Positions 45,591-55,024 of a DNA stretch of 64,000 nucleotides are shown here, one piece after another. The stretch is from CAXBGS01 sp963975425 (GTDB lineage Bacteria; Planctomycetota; Planctomycetia; Pirellulales; Pirellulaceae), in NCBI GenBank assembly GCA_963975425.1, contig CAXBGS010000002.1, forward strand, positions 1-64,000. The letters run 5' to 3'. The translations under genes and the position numbers were made by a program. Under the pieces are notes generated by a model. The model ran no database searches and was not told where the DNA came from. It worked only from the letters and a program-made list of their open reading frames with translations. Position 1 is the first letter of the stretch. Each line of letters begins with the position of its first letter.

Positions 45591-45992
45591 TCAAGATTCC
45601 TGATCATCCAGATGCAGCTGGAACGTCTTTTCCGCGACAAGCTGATCGTCCATCTCTAAGGTCAGGCGCCAATCGCCCAGTTTGTCGTCGACCGGTTCCC
45701 AGATCGTATCGCCGAGATAGAACTTCCAGTCGTTGGTCTTCACGTAGACCATTCCGTCGAAAGGAGGCCTTTTTTTGCCATCGGCATCCAGAATCCCAGG
45801 ATGATCGATGCAATAATGAAGCTGTCGATTCTTGCAGTTTTTCACGTCGACGACGAAACCGAATTCGACGCCGATTTTGGCGCGAACCCGCGTGGTCGAC
45901 CGAGTGAAGCGAGGCAGTTCCTTCGAGTCACCATCCCATTTTGAATAGATTCCGAAAGTTCGCATCTTGATTTCGGGTTTCCGCTTTGCCAT
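45591..45992 (-). CDS. DUF3859-family protein
   Basis: 133 residues from the ATG at 45992, just before KMRTFGIYSKWDG where the DUF3859 domain begins. Typical features are FTRSTTRVRAKIGVEFGF, LHYCIDHPGI and the closing WEPVDDKLGDWRLTLEM. It is a beta-rich, apparently cytoplasmic protein of unknown role. The open frame extends 109 codons further upstream, but that part overlaps the divergent aroA-type gene (DAHP synthase) and is low-complexity, so it is excluded. It converges with the glycosylase gene across 137 bp. Confidence 0.75.
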   Translation of the reverse strand: MAKRKPEIKMRTFGIYSKWDGDSKELPRFTRSTTRVRAKIGVEFGFVVDVKNCKNRQLHYCIDHPGILDADGKKRPPFDGMVYVKTNDWKFYLGDTIWEPVDDKLGDWRLTLEMDDQLVAEKTFQLHLDDQES

Positions 45993-46176
45993 CTGTTCCG
46001 CAATGATGCTGTCGTGAATCGGTCGTTCCGGGGGTAGTTGTATCCCGATTCGGCAAAGTCGGTAAAGATCATGCCGATGCAAGAAAACCGCACTTTTTTT
46101 GCTCCCGATCCGTAACAATGAACGACCACCGATTGATCTTTCCTGCTCATCAACGATAGTCGATATATTCCAACTC

Positions 46177-46218
46177 TTACTGCTGCCCCTAAAGCCCTCA
46201 CTGCTGCCCATAAAGCCG
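46177..46218. repeat. 21-bp tandem duplication just upstream of DAHP synthase
   Basis: Two 21-bp units sharing ACTGCTGCCC-TAAAGCC (46177-46197 and 46198-46218, three or four differences) end 4 bp before the ATG of the DAHP synthase gene, so they occupy its translation-initiation region. No clear Shine-Dalgarno is seen there. Confidence 0.75.
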
Positions 46219-46222
46219 ACGG

Positions 46223-47287
46223 ATGACCGAAAAAACTCAAACGCCATCGACCGACGACCTGCGTATCGGCGCGATGAAAAAACTGATGCCGCCAAATGAA
46301 TTGATGGCAGAAATCCCAACGACCCCGGATGTGGCGGAAACGGTCGCCCTGTGCCGCCGTGGAATTCAACGGGTCTTGCGCGAGGAGGACGACCGCTTGG
46401 TCGTGGTCATCGGACCCTGCTCGATTCATGACCCCGATGCAGCCTTGGAATACGCCCGTCTGCTTTCGGCCGAGCAGCAAAAGCACCAAGACAACCTGCT
46501 GATCGTCATGCGTGTCTATTTCGAAAAGCCGCGAACGACCGTTGGCTGGAAGGGACTGATCAACGATCCCGGCCTGGACAATAGTTTCGAGATCAATCGT
46601 GGTCTGCGTACCGCCCGTGGCCTTCTGCGTGACATCAACGCCATGGGACTGCCAACGGGGACCGAGTTTCTGGATCTGATTAGCCCGCAATACGTCGCCG
46701 ACTTGGTCGGATGGGGCGCGATCGGCGCCAGAACAACCGAGAGCCAAGGCCACCGCGAGCTGGCGTCGGGTCTGTCATGCCCGGTCGGTTTCAAGAACGG
46801 CACCAGCGGAAATGTGCAAATCGCCGTCGACGCCATTTGCTCCGCGACTCGTCCCCACCATTTCTTGTCAGTCACCAAGGAAGGCACCTCGGCAATCTTT
46901 GCGACCACGGGAAACAGTGATTGCCATGTGATCATGCGAGGCGGCATCCACACCAACTATGACGCGGCCAGCATTGACTCGGCCAGCGAGTTGCTAGAAA
47001 AAGCCGGTCTGACACCGCGAATCATGATCGACACCAGCCACGCCAACAGCCGCAAGAAGCACAGACGTCAAAGGTACGTGTGCCGCGATGTCTGCAGCCA
47101 AGTTGCCGATGGGGATACTCGCATCATGGGTGTGATGATCGAAAGCAATCTGGTCGAGGGCAACCAAAAACTTAGCGATGGCGATTTGGTTCGCGGCAAA
47201 AGCGTGACCGACGCATGTATCGGTTGGGACGAAACCGTATTGATCTTGCAGGACTTGAGCGACGCGGTCGTTGCCCGGCGAGATTAA
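46223..47287 (+). CDS. 3-deoxy-7-phosphoheptulonate (DAHP) synthase, class I
   Basis: 354 residues of the AroF/AroG/AroH type, which condenses phosphoenolpyruvate and erythrose 4-phosphate in the first step of the shikimate pathway. Motifs: VVVIGPCSIHDP, MRVYFEKPRTTVGWKGL, GARTTESQGHRELASGLSCP-type loop (GARTTESQ, then PVGFKNGT), and the metal/substrate IDTSHANSRKKHRRQ. The N-terminal 40 residues resemble the feedback-regulated enzymes, but which aromatic amino acid inhibits it cannot be told. Single cytoplasmic gene with a tandem duplication over its ribosome-binding region. Confidence 0.95.
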   Translation: MTEKTQTPSTDDLRIGAMKKLMPPNELMAEIPTTPDVAETVALCRRGIQRVLREEDDRLVVVIGPCSIHDPDAALEYARLLSAEQQKHQDNLLIVMRVYFEKPRTTVGWKGLINDPGLDNSFEINRGLRTARGLLRDINAMGLPTGTEFLDLISPQYVADLVGWGAIGARTTESQGHRELASGLSCPVGFKNGTSGNVQIAVDAICSATRPHHFLSVTKEGTSAIFATTGNSDCHVIMRGGIHTNYDAASIDSASELLEKAGLTPRIMIDTSHANSRKKHRRQRYVCRDVCSQVADGDTRIMGVMIESNLVEGNQKLSDGDLVRGKSVTDACIGWDETVLILQDLSDAVVARRD

Positions 47288-47482
47288 CGATCGCTCCAAC
47301 CCTGTAGCCGACTTGGTCGTACAAACGTTCGATCGACCAAACGACGAATCCATCACTGGCGGAATCTCATTCATTTCCGTCATTGGAAACAAGAGACATG
47401 TGCAAGCGTGTCCGTGCGTCGGCTGGAATATCCAGCGCCCCACGAAATGGACTTTAAATCGCACACAAAAAGGATTGTACGA

Positions 47483-48295
47483 ATGATTTGGCGATTCGAT
47501 TGGTTGCCGCTGCTCGCGTTCGTCTTTTCGATTTTCAATTCGCTCGGTCAAGCCGATGCGCAGGATCCATCGCAGAGCGAAACCGGTCGCAACCGGAGCT
47601 TTGCCGTGGTCGAACTCTTCACTTCTCAGGGATGCAGCAGTTGTCCGCCGGCCGATGCGACGCTTGCGGAAATCGACAAACTGGCCAGTGAGAGTGGGCT
47701 GAATGTGTATTGCCTCTCGTTCCATGTCGATTACTGGAATCGTCTCGGATGGAACGACCCGTACAGCGACAGACAACATTCCGATCGTCAGCGTTCTTAC
47801 GCTTCGGCCGCCGGCAGCAGCCGAGTCTATACGCCACAGATGGTGGTCAACGGGACCACTGAATTCGTCGGTTCGCACCAATTGAAAGCGCAATCGGCGA
47901 TCCGTGACGCGTTGCAGCAAAAGCCCAAAGCGAACATCGAGTTGGCGGTCAATCCAACCGCCGATGCGACCGCGATAACCGTCGGGTACGTGGTCACGGG
48001 AACCACCGATGACCACGTCCTGAACGTCGCATTAACGAATCGTCCTGAACCGAATGTCGTTGACCGAGGCGAAAACGCCGGCCGTGAGCTCAAGCACGTC
48101 GGTGTCGTCCACGAACTGAGGACCGTTCCGCTGAGCAAACGTCGCGGAGAGGTTCGCATTGCGATCCCCGAGACCTTTCAATTCAACGCGGCCCAAGTCT
48201 GCGTCTTTCTTCAGCACGAACAGAGCAAAGCAATCTCAGCTGCCGCCCGTGCTGCGATCGATGCAGGCGACACTGACCTTAACTCGGGTTCGTAA
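47483..48295 (+). CDS. Exported DUF1223 thioredoxin-like protein
   Basis: 270 residues from the ATG at 47483, which follows AAGGA and puts a signal peptide (LPLLAFVFSIFNSLGQADA) at the terminus. The DUF1223 domain starts VVELFTSQGCSSCPPADATL with a CxxC pair at C51 and C54, then FHVDYWNRLGWNDPYSD and VYTPQMVVNG, the cis-Pro loop. The fold is thioredoxin-like, so a periplasmic redox role is plausible but unproven. A hairpin with a T-run follows the stop codon, so transcription ends here. Confidence 0.88.
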   Translation: MIWRFDWLPLLAFVFSIFNSLGQADAQDPSQSETGRNRSFAVVELFTSQGCSSCPPADATLAEIDKLASESGLNVYCLSFHVDYWNRLGWNDPYSDRQHSDRQRSYASAAGSSRVYTPQMVVNGTTEFVGSHQLKAQSAIRDALQQKPKANIELAVNPTADATAITVGYVVTGTTDDHVLNVALTNRPEPNVVDRGENAGRELKHVGVVHELRTVPLSKRRGEVRIAIPETFQFNAAQVCVFLQHEQSKAISAAARAAIDAGDTDLNSGS

Positions 48296-48333
48296 CCGAA
48301 AACCAGTGCCGCGTTTGAATTTTCTCTAACGGA

Positions 48334-48369
48334 TCGCAGAGGTGCGTTGCTCGTCTGCGACACTTTTTA
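48334..48369 (+). terminator. Rho-independent terminator after the DUF1223 gene
   Basis: TCGCAGA (48334-48340) and TCTGCGA (48354-48360) form a perfect 7-bp stem with a 13-nt loop, followed by CACTTTTTAT. It separates the plus-strand DUF1223 gene from the convergent DUF1552 gene. Confidence 0.75.
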
Positions 48370-48382
48370 TCGCGGGACCTGT

Positions 48383-49675
48383 TCAAGGGGCTTGGAACAG
48401 CTCGTCGATGACTCCGGTCGCATCACCGAAAGAGTCCGTTTGAACGCCACTGCCCCGCAGAATACTTAACCAGAGATTGCAAAGCGGAGTTTTCTTTTCC
48501 ATCACGAGATGGCGCCCATGATGGAAACCGGCACCACCGCCGGTGACAAGCGTTGGACAGTTATCCAAGCTATGAACCGTTCTTAGATTGCTGCCCAATG
48601 TGACGGTCACTTGGTCGTACAGTGACGAACCATCGGGTTCTTTCGATGCCTTTAGTTTGTCAATGAACCCCGCCAGCAACTCAGCATTCTTTTGATCGCG
48701 CAAAATCGAATCTCGCGTCCGTTCTGGTGAGCCCGGATGGTGACTCAGGTTATGCACGCTATAGTTCGAACCAAGGCTGCTGACGAAACTGTCGCCCGGT
48801 AATCGATAGGTAAAGACCCGTGACGCATCGACCTGCATCGCAGCAATCATCAAGTCGTAGGCCATTTCCACCTCGGGAATTCCTTCCAGCGAGCTAGCCG
48901 GTTCCTGAACGGGATTTGCCGGCGTACGCTTCGGCACATTCAACCACTTTTCGTCTTTGGCGATTCGGACCTCGATCTCTCGAATCGATTGGAAGTACTC
49001 ATTCACCTTGTCCTTGTCGGTTTTGGTAAGGCCCTTGGTGATGGATCGGGCGTCCGAAAGCACGGTGTCCAAGGCGGAACGGTCGTCGGCCAACAACGCC
49101 TGTCTCTCGGCCAACGGCATCGTGTCGGAAGAAAACAGCTTGTGATACATCGCAACAGGATGAGGCATTCCACCGATCGGCTTACCTTGACGGTTCCACG
49201 ACAGCGACCCGGGGCCATGCCCGTTGTCGTCGCCGCCGTTCAAATGCAATGAGGTGTAGCGAGTTTCATTGCCGAACTGAGCAGCCGCCACTTGGTCTGC
49301 CGAAATGGTGTTGTGAAAACTCTGCCCGGGAATCGCATAGCGGTCCGCTCCGGTCAGCCAAAACGTGGATCCGGAATGCCCATCCCTCGAATTGGCATGT
49401 TCCAAATTCTGAAAGACCGTGAAGTCTTGCTTGTGCTTCGCCAGCGGCCGAAGCGATTCGGGGATTTCATAATCAACGCCCGGCGTGTTGGCATCCGGAT
49501 ACCACGCCTCGGTCGTGACGCCGTACCCCATGCCGAGAAATATCATGCGTTTCGGAGACGCAGACACCGCCGAAGCCGCCGATGAGAACCGTCGATAACC
49601 AAACGATTCCAGAAATGGTAACGCAATGAACGCAATGCTGCTGCCGAGAAATGCGCGACGATTTGGTTGATACAT
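48383..49675 (-). CDS. Tat-exported DUF1552 protein
   Basis: 430 residues from the ATG at 49675. The leader is NRRAFLGSSIAFIALPFLESF, a twin-arginine type signal. The rest is the DUF1552 domain, with FLGMGYGVTTEAWYPD, SRDGHSGSTFWLTGADRY and the C-terminal VTGGGAGFHHGRHLVM stretch. Proteins of this family are encoded beside the DUF1587/1592/1588/1585/1595 cytochromes in Planctomycetes; their biochemical role is unknown, though a partner role in a periplasmic complex is likely. Last gene of the ECF/FecR operon, 7 bp after the cytochrome gene. A 50-codon upstream extension overlaps that gene and is rejected. Confidence 0.9.
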   Translation of the reverse strand: MYQPNRRAFLGSSIAFIALPFLESFGYRRFSSAASAVSASPKRMIFLGMGYGVTTEAWYPDANTPGVDYEIPESLRPLAKHKQDFTVFQNLEHANSRDGHSGSTFWLTGADRYAIPGQSFHNTISADQVAAAQFGNETRYTSLHLNGGDDNGHGPGSLSWNRQGKPIGGMPHPVAMYHKLFSSDTMPLAERQALLADDRSALDTVLSDARSITKGLTKTDKDKVNEYFQSIREIEVRIAKDEKWLNVPKRTPANPVQEPASSLEGIPEVEMAYDLMIAAMQVDASRVFTYRLPGDSFVSSLGSNYSVHNLSHHPGSPERTRDSILRDQKNAELLAGFIDKLKASKEPDGSSLYDQVTVTLGSNLRTVHSLDNCPTLVTGGGAGFHHGRHLVMEKKTPLCNLWLSILRGSGVQTDSFGDATGVIDELFQAP

Positions 49676-49682
49676 GTGCGAA

Positions 49683-52247
49683 TTACTTTGTATGGAAAGT
49701 TTCGGATTGAACAAGTGCGTGAATAAAAGCATCGATGCGATTGCCGCTCTCGGAGGCTTGCTGCGTGATATCCGAGGCGAGGTTGTGGTCTGAGATCGCG
49801 TAGGGACGTCCGAGAGCGTAGGCAATCAGATGCTCGGTAAAGCCACGAGCAAACGCATCGTCGTATCCGGCGATTGCATCGCGGAGTTCGTAGTAGTTTT
49901 CGAAAGCCTCACCCCGAGGCAGCGTGCCGGAAGGATCAATGTCGAATACGTGCGATTCGGGAAGATTCGATTTCTTCGTTCCGGATGAGTCGACATAAAC
50001 CGTATCCTTGTCCCTCCAACGCCCCGCGGCCGAAAAGTTCTCGAGGCCGAAACCGATCGGGTCGATCCTGCGGTGACACTGGGCACACTGCGGTTCCTCT
50101 TGGTGAATCGATTGCAGATCACGTCCCCTGAGAGCCTCGCCCGAAAAACGACTCAGCTGAGGAATGTTGGCCGGTGGTGGTGGAGGTGGATCATGCAGCA
50201 AATGCGTCAACACCCAGGCACCACGAACCGCGGGCACGGATCGACTTCCGTCCGACCCGATCACATGAACTGCGGCGGTCCCGAGCAGCCCGCCGCGCGG
50301 CGATCCGGCGGGAACAGACACTCGTCGGAAGTGGTCGCCCTCAACACCCGGCATTCCGTAAAAGTCTGCAAGAACGTCGTTGATCATCACAAAATCGGTC
50401 TTCAAAAGCGTCCCGAGCGAAAGTTTCTCATCCATGATATGACGGATCGTCGCGTAGACCTCTTGCCGTGCGCTAGCTCGAACGGCCGAGTCGAATTCGG
50501 GATGCAAGCGGGCATCAAAATCGAACATGTCTAGCCGAACCATGTCCAGCCACTGGTGCGCGAAACTGCTGATGAAAGAATCCGATCGAGGGTCACTCAA
50601 CAGGCGCGCCGTCTGAGCACGCAATACCTCGGGCTGCGATAGTGTTCCCGAGCTCGCGACGGCGTCAAGTTCGTCATCCGGAGGAGCGTTCCAGAGGAAG
50701 TAAGCCAATCGGACCGCTAATTCTTGATCACTAAGGCGTTTGGGGTGCTCACTGCCGCGCGGCTCGAGCATGTAGAGAAAGCTGGGTGCGGACAAAATCA
50801 ACGCATAGCTATCGATGATCGATTCGACGTGCCCCTTGCCGCTCTTGCGACGGTCCTGATACCGCGTGAGCAATCGGTCGATGAACTCGCTGGACGGTGG
50901 CCGACCTCGAAAGGCTCGCTTGGCAAACGATTCAATGAGCCGTTGGGCGTACGCCGTGGAGTCTTCGTCGGCCCGCTTGGGCGGAAGCAGCTTTGCCTTT
51001 GCCGGATTCGGCCACTGGTCAAAGTACGGTCCTTCAACCTCCACCCAGTCGACCCACACAACCGGCAACTGGCCGATACCATTTTCCGCTTTCAAGATCT
51101 GACTTGTGATAAAACGAGATGACTGTTCTTGGTAATCTCGCCAGCGAAACTGAAACGCGCCGGATGAACCAGGTTGCAGCTCAACGGGGACCTCGACAAC
51201 ATAGGGTTCCGCCACGGTACCCTTCAGCTTGACCCGTCCCAGAACGGTGTATTCTTTTCTTCCACCAACCCCATATTCCAGATAGCGCTGTCGTTGGGGT
51301 GACCCCTCGTAGGCACCTGCGCGGATTCGCAGGACATAGCGGCCACCGGTCGCCCCCGTTTCGGGCCCACTAATCGTCTGGCGTTTGTGTCCCGCAAAGC
51401 GAATCAAAAAAGCGCCATCGGCGGCCTCGGGTCGCCGGGTGTAATCACGAACTTGCTTCAAGTGAATCTTTCCTCGCGATGCTTGTTTCGTTGCGTGCGC
51501 GACATCGCGAAAGCCAAAGTCCTGTGGTGGTTTCTCGCTCTGTGCAAGAAAGGCTTCGGCGCGGCTGATGTTGTCCATCAACGCCTTCTCTTGCTCAAAG
51601 AACTCAGCCGAGATCGTTTGCTCGGGTTCAACACGATGCACTTGGGGTTGCGGCTTTTTCCTGTCGGACAAAGCTATCTTGAGAGCTGTGGTCGCCGTCG
51701 CGCGATACTGTTCGAACTGATCAGCAGAAAAGAAAAGAGATGCCCCCGCGGTATCAAACCCGCCCGTTCCATCATCAGCCGGCAATCGTGATACATCGGG
51801 ACGGAAACCCAATAACGAATTCAGAGTGTTCTGATACTCTCGCCGATTCAGACGTCGGACCGTAATCTCACCGCCGCTATCACTGAGGATGTTGCGAGCC
51901 TTGACCATCTGGACGGACAGGTCCGCAAGGAAATCAGCCTTTTGCTGATCGGCAATCGGCTCGGCATCCATCGGCGGCATCTCGCCGGCATTGATTGCGG
52001 CCAACACCTTCGACCACCATTCCGCCGTCGGAATATCCTGACTGATTTGCATCGACAGGTCCTCAAGATTCAGATTCCCTTCGGCCGATGCCGCGTCGTG
52101 GCAATCGAAGCAGTACTGGCGAAGCACTGCCGCGTGCTTTTCCGGCATGATCGCCTGGGATGACGTATGCGTCTGCTGACCCGATACGCTGTTGCACCCG
52201 ATGGCAACACATGCCAGGGCAATCATTGAAATGGTCGACCGTATCAT
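49683..52247 (-). CDS. Multi-domain planctomycete cytochrome (DUF1587/1592/1588/1585/1595)
   Basis: 854 residues with a signal peptide to about residue 24. A c-type heme site C46-FD-C49-H50 opens the planctomycete cytochrome domain, then come DUF1587 (VRRLNRREYQNTLNSLLGF), a beta-rich middle part, DUF1595 and DUF1592 (LSDQELAVRLAYFLWNAPPDDEL, SFAHQWLDM), DUF1588 (GILGTAAV-like GGLLGTAAVHVI, CAQCHRRIDPIGFGLENF with a second CxxCH) and DUF1585 (LIAYALGRPYA). It should be a secreted electron-transfer or dehydrogenase protein. It is co-encoded with DUF1552 (7-bp gap) and lies in an operon headed by an ECF sigma factor. Confidence 0.93.
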   Translation of the reverse strand: MIRSTISMIALACVAIGCNSVSGQQTHTSSQAIMPEKHAAVLRQYCFDCHDAASAEGNLNLEDLSMQISQDIPTAEWWSKVLAAINAGEMPPMDAEPIADQQKADFLADLSVQMVKARNILSDSGGEITVRRLNRREYQNTLNSLLGFRPDVSRLPADDGTGGFDTAGASLFFSADQFEQYRATATTALKIALSDRKKPQPQVHRVEPEQTISAEFFEQEKALMDNISRAEAFLAQSEKPPQDFGFRDVAHATKQASRGKIHLKQVRDYTRRPEAADGAFLIRFAGHKRQTISGPETGATGGRYVLRIRAGAYEGSPQRQRYLEYGVGGRKEYTVLGRVKLKGTVAEPYVVEVPVELQPGSSGAFQFRWRDYQEQSSRFITSQILKAENGIGQLPVVWVDWVEVEGPYFDQWPNPAKAKLLPPKRADEDSTAYAQRLIESFAKRAFRGRPPSSEFIDRLLTRYQDRRKSGKGHVESIIDSYALILSAPSFLYMLEPRGSEHPKRLSDQELAVRLAYFLWNAPPDDELDAVASSGTLSQPEVLRAQTARLLSDPRSDSFISSFAHQWLDMVRLDMFDFDARLHPEFDSAVRASARQEVYATIRHIMDEKLSLGTLLKTDFVMINDVLADFYGMPGVEGDHFRRVSVPAGSPRGGLLGTAAVHVIGSDGSRSVPAVRGAWVLTHLLHDPPPPPPANIPQLSRFSGEALRGRDLQSIHQEEPQCAQCHRRIDPIGFGLENFSAAGRWRDKDTVYVDSSGTKKSNLPESHVFDIDPSGTLPRGEAFENYYELRDAIAGYDDAFARGFTEHLIAYALGRPYAISDHNLASDITQQASESGNRIDAFIHALVQSETFHTK

Positions 52248-52309
52248 AACTTTCAGTGCTCTCCGTTGGGCTTATCATCATTCGAGATCAAGCCGATTCG
52301 ATCTAATTT

Positions 52310-53020
52310 TCAGCTACCCGCCGCGACCTTGACATCATCGATCACGAGTGACCGCCCCACTTCGATGCGGAAATTGTCCTTGGTCGGGTGGCTAATCCCT
52401 TTTGATGACAGCGACGCGATTTCTTTACCATCGATCATCACCGTTAGATCATCGCCATCAACGTCGATCTTGAAATCGTGCCATGTGCCGACACTTATAT
52501 CGACCGGTGCAGTCTTGGTCACTTTATCGAGTTCGATTTGTTGTTGCGGTGACGGGTTCGCGGCTTTACGCGACTTCATGTCTTGCTTGATGTCATACGC
52601 GACGATCGCATCTTGTAGTTCCAGCATTCCGTCGCCCATTCGAATATTGAATAACATCCCTTGTTTGACTCGAGTGAACGCAGAATCCCGGACTTGAACT
52701 CGGAACGAATCATCGTTGTTCACGAGTTTGAATCGCAGGCTCAACGCACCGTTTCGAAAAGCGGCTTTGTGAAGCAAATTTGCGTAGTGCTTAGCGTCTG
52801 TATTGCGAGTGACATGCAGCTCGCCGTCCTCGATGACGAATTGATGATCTTCCTTGGTATTCAGTTTCCAATCGTTACCGACGTCATGCTTACGGTCAAA
52901 CCGGTCTTCAAAAACGATCGTCGAACTCGTTTGCTGGCCGACGGCCGTCGTACTCAAGAACGCACCGATGACCGAAGACAAACAAAGTACCTCGATGAAT
53001 GACATCAGGGTGCGTGACAT
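52310..53020 (-). CDS. Exported LamG/DUF1080-like beta-sandwich protein
   Basis: 236 residues with a signal peptide to about residue 28 (TTAVG-QQ). The mature part is a single concanavalin-like sandwich: FEDRFDRKHDVGNDWKLN, VIEDGELHVTRN, LSLRFKLVNNDDSFRVQVRD, GTWHDFKIDVDGDDLTVMIDGKEI. It fits the laminin-G/DUF1080 group that binds or processes sugars. It lies between the FecR gene (82 bp) and the cytochrome gene (62 bp), all on the minus strand, so it likely belongs to the same regulated unit. Ligand unknown. Confidence 0.78.
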   Translation of the reverse strand: MSRTLMSFIEVLCLSSVIGAFLSTTAVGQQTSSTIVFEDRFDRKHDVGNDWKLNTKEDHQFVIEDGELHVTRNTDAKHYANLLHKAAFRNGALSLRFKLVNNDDSFRVQVRDSAFTRVKQGMLFNIRMGDGMLELQDAIVAYDIKQDMKSRKAANPSPQQQIELDKVTKTAPVDISVGTWHDFKIDVDGDDLTVMIDGKEIASLSSKGISHPTKDNFRIEVGRSLVIDDVKVAAGS

Positions 53021-53102
53021 AGGTTGTACTCGTAAGGAAAGGAAAGGGAGGGATTAAATCAATTCAAACGGGAAGACGAATCATTCGATCAACGATCGCA
53101 TC

Positions 53103-54491
53103 TCACTTTTCGCCAAGACGAAATTCGAGCATCGGCCCGACGGCTTCGGGATGAAAATCGCTCGCGAACAGGTGGGTCAAACCGGGCCCCATGCCTTCGA
53201 TTTGCGTCGTTTCGCGAACCAAGATAAACGTGACCGATCGGTCGCGGTTCTCCTGCAAGAACGTCAACAACCGCTCGTTCTGAATTCCAAAGGTTCCACG
53301 TACGGCACTGCGTGGGACCTCGAATGTGCCCAAAAGAACACCGTCCTCGGGTCCCGGCGATTCGTCCCAAAGACCACCGAACCGCCAGTCGTCTTTCTCG
53401 CGATTGGTAAGTCCATAGATTCCGAACCGATTGATTTTCGGCAAGCGAGATGCGAGTCCGCGTGTCGACGGCACCAGATTCAATCGCAACCGCGCAGACA
53501 ACACGTCGTCGAGGTCGACCGTGCTGATGTCGAACGCGAAGAACGATTTGTGGTCCCACTTTTCTTGGTCGGTATGCTTGACCGATAAAAGTTCACGCTG
53601 GATAAATTTGTGTCGCTTTTGATCGCGACGCATCGCCGAACCTGTTCGGCCACGCGTGCCAAGACGAACGACATTCTCCGGCGACTGAGAAATCCCCTCT
53701 TGTGTCTCGGCGTCGATCACGTCAATCGAACGCTCGGTCACATTCACGGATTTTCCTTCGCCGGTCAGCCGGACTTCTTCGCCGGTGATCGCGTGGTGCA
53801 CCGCGATCTCACCTTCGATCACTTCAAAATTGGATTGCTTTGCATGTTCGCCGACCCGCACGGCAAAACGAGTCCCATAGTCCACCGCGTAACCATCAGG
53901 AGTCTCCACGACAAACCCGATCGCTGATTCGGGCACATCGATCACCGCCGCTCCGCTGATCAGCTTGGCACGCATCGAGGAAACCAGTTCCAATTCCGCA
54001 GGCGCCTCGACGACCACTTCCGCGCCCGAATGAAACCGGATTGTGGCGACACCCGATCGCAAACTCAGCACCCCGGCGGTGAGTTCCGAACCAGCAGTCG
54101 TCGGCAATCGACTTTCCCAAGCGGCGTTCTCGCTAGAGGCAAGGGTTGCGACTGTGGGGTCCGCCGACGCCTTGTTCCACCACTGAATCCCCAGCGCCAC
54201 GATCAATCCCGCCGCGATCGCAGAGATGAACATCAACATTGCCAACCGCGATTTATCGCGCAACAGACGGCTGCCGTCTTGCAGCGTCACCGCGGGCAGG
54301 TCGGCGAAGCGTTCAACTGCGTCTTCCGCAGCGGCCGCATGCAGCAGACCATGCAACTGAGCCTCGTCCGAAAACGCTTGGCGAGCAGTTGCCGATTCCC
54401 GCAGGATTTCGTTCAATTCAACGACTTGGGATTCTGACAATGCATCGTCGCGCCAAGCGTCAATCAACTGATTCAAGCGATCTTGATTCAT
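53103..54491 (-). CDS. FecR-domain membrane regulator (putative anti-sigma factor)
   Basis: 462 residues. The cytoplasmic N-terminus (1-80, NQDRLNQLIDAWRDDALSE) has no zinc-site cysteines. One membrane helix lies at about 83-105. The exported part has a FecR domain (about 140-290: GSELTAGVLSLRSGVATIRF, VETPDGYAVDYGTRFAVRV, FEVIEGEIAVHH) and a C-terminal beta-sandwich (about 340-460: KSFFAFDISTVDLDDVLSARLRL), which resembles DNRLRE/CBM96-type modules. The ATG at 54491 overlaps the sigma gene stop (ATGA), so the two are coupled. It probably holds the sigma factor until an outside signal is sensed. Confidence 0.88.
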   Translation of the reverse strand: MNQDRLNQLIDAWRDDALSESQVVELNEILRESATARQAFSDEAQLHGLLHAAAAEDAVERFADLPAVTLQDGSRLLRDKSRLAMLMFISAIAAGLIVALGIQWWNKASADPTVATLASSENAAWESRLPTTAGSELTAGVLSLRSGVATIRFHSGAEVVVEAPAELELVSSMRAKLISGAAVIDVPESAIGFVVETPDGYAVDYGTRFAVRVGEHAKQSNFEVIEGEIAVHHAITGEEVRLTGEGKSVNVTERSIDVIDAETQEGISQSPENVVRLGTRGRTGSAMRRDQKRHKFIQRELLSVKHTDQEKWDHKSFFAFDISTVDLDDVLSARLRLNLVPSTRGLASRLPKINRFGIYGLTNREKDDWRFGGLWDESPGPEDGVLLGTFEVPRSAVRGTFGIQNERLLTFLQENRDRSVTFILVRETTQIEGMGPGLTHLFASDFHPEAVGPMLEFRLGEK

Positions 54492-55024
54492 AGCCCCATC
54501 CTTTCGGAACGCCCGAGACATTCTCGCAGCATTGTGCGGGCCCTCGTCAATGCGACCCGAACCGAGTTGACCGTCCAGTCGATCTCCGCGGCGATTTGTT
54601 CTGGCATTTGGCCGGCATGGTATCGCAGATTGATCAACTCTCGCGACTTCGGCGCGAGTTCTTTCAAGCATCGGCGCAGTGCCATTACCCGACCTTGGAA
54701 AACCGAGAAATCCTCTTCGGCATGCTCCGCAAGCAGTTCGACGACATCCTTGGCCAGTCGGCCGTTCTGGCGACCTCGGTCTCGCTGGAAGCTGAGCGTT
54801 TGAAAGCGCGCGATGGCGCAGGCCCAGGCAAAAAAGTTCGTCCCCGCCGTCCAGGTCGACGCCTTGCGACTGGCGGTCACGAAGGTTTCTTGCACAATTT
54901 CTTCGGCGTCATGAATCGCCGGTTCCAGCGAAAGCACGAATGCCAACACGGCCTGCTGATGCTGTACAAACAGCGTCTGCACCTGCAGCGTGTGGTGATC
55001 GAATTGGATTAAGTCATCGCTCAT
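54488..55024 (-). CDS. ECF sigma factor (planctomycete type)
   Basis: 178 residues with region 2 at about 14-80 (VLAFVLSLEPAIHDAEEIVQETFV, then FFAWACAIARFQTLSFQRD) and region 4 at about 115-170 (LKELAPKSRELINLRYHAGQMPEQIA, NSVRVALTRARTMLREC). This is the branch of ECF factors paired with FecR regulators and LamG proteins in Planctomycetes. It is the first gene of a five-gene minus-strand set and overlaps fecR by four bases. Predicted targets are the genes downstream; the promoter it recognises is not visible. Confidence 0.95.
   Translation of the reverse strand: MSDDLIQFDHHTLQVQTLFVQHQQAVLAFVLSLEPAIHDAEEIVQETFVTASRKASTWTAGTNFFAWACAIARFQTLSFQRDRGRQNGRLAKDVVELLAEHAEEDFSVFQGRVMALRRCLKELAPKSRELINLRYHAGQMPEQIAAEIDWTVNSVRVALTRARTMLRECLGRSERMGL

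Noticed and set aside
45842..46753. 303-codon minus-strand ORF
   Set aside because: Overlaps DAHP synthase and the DUF3859 gene, both supported by motifs.
46994..48016. 340-codon minus-strand ORF
   Set aside because: Antisense to DAHP synthase and the DUF1223 gene; no family character.
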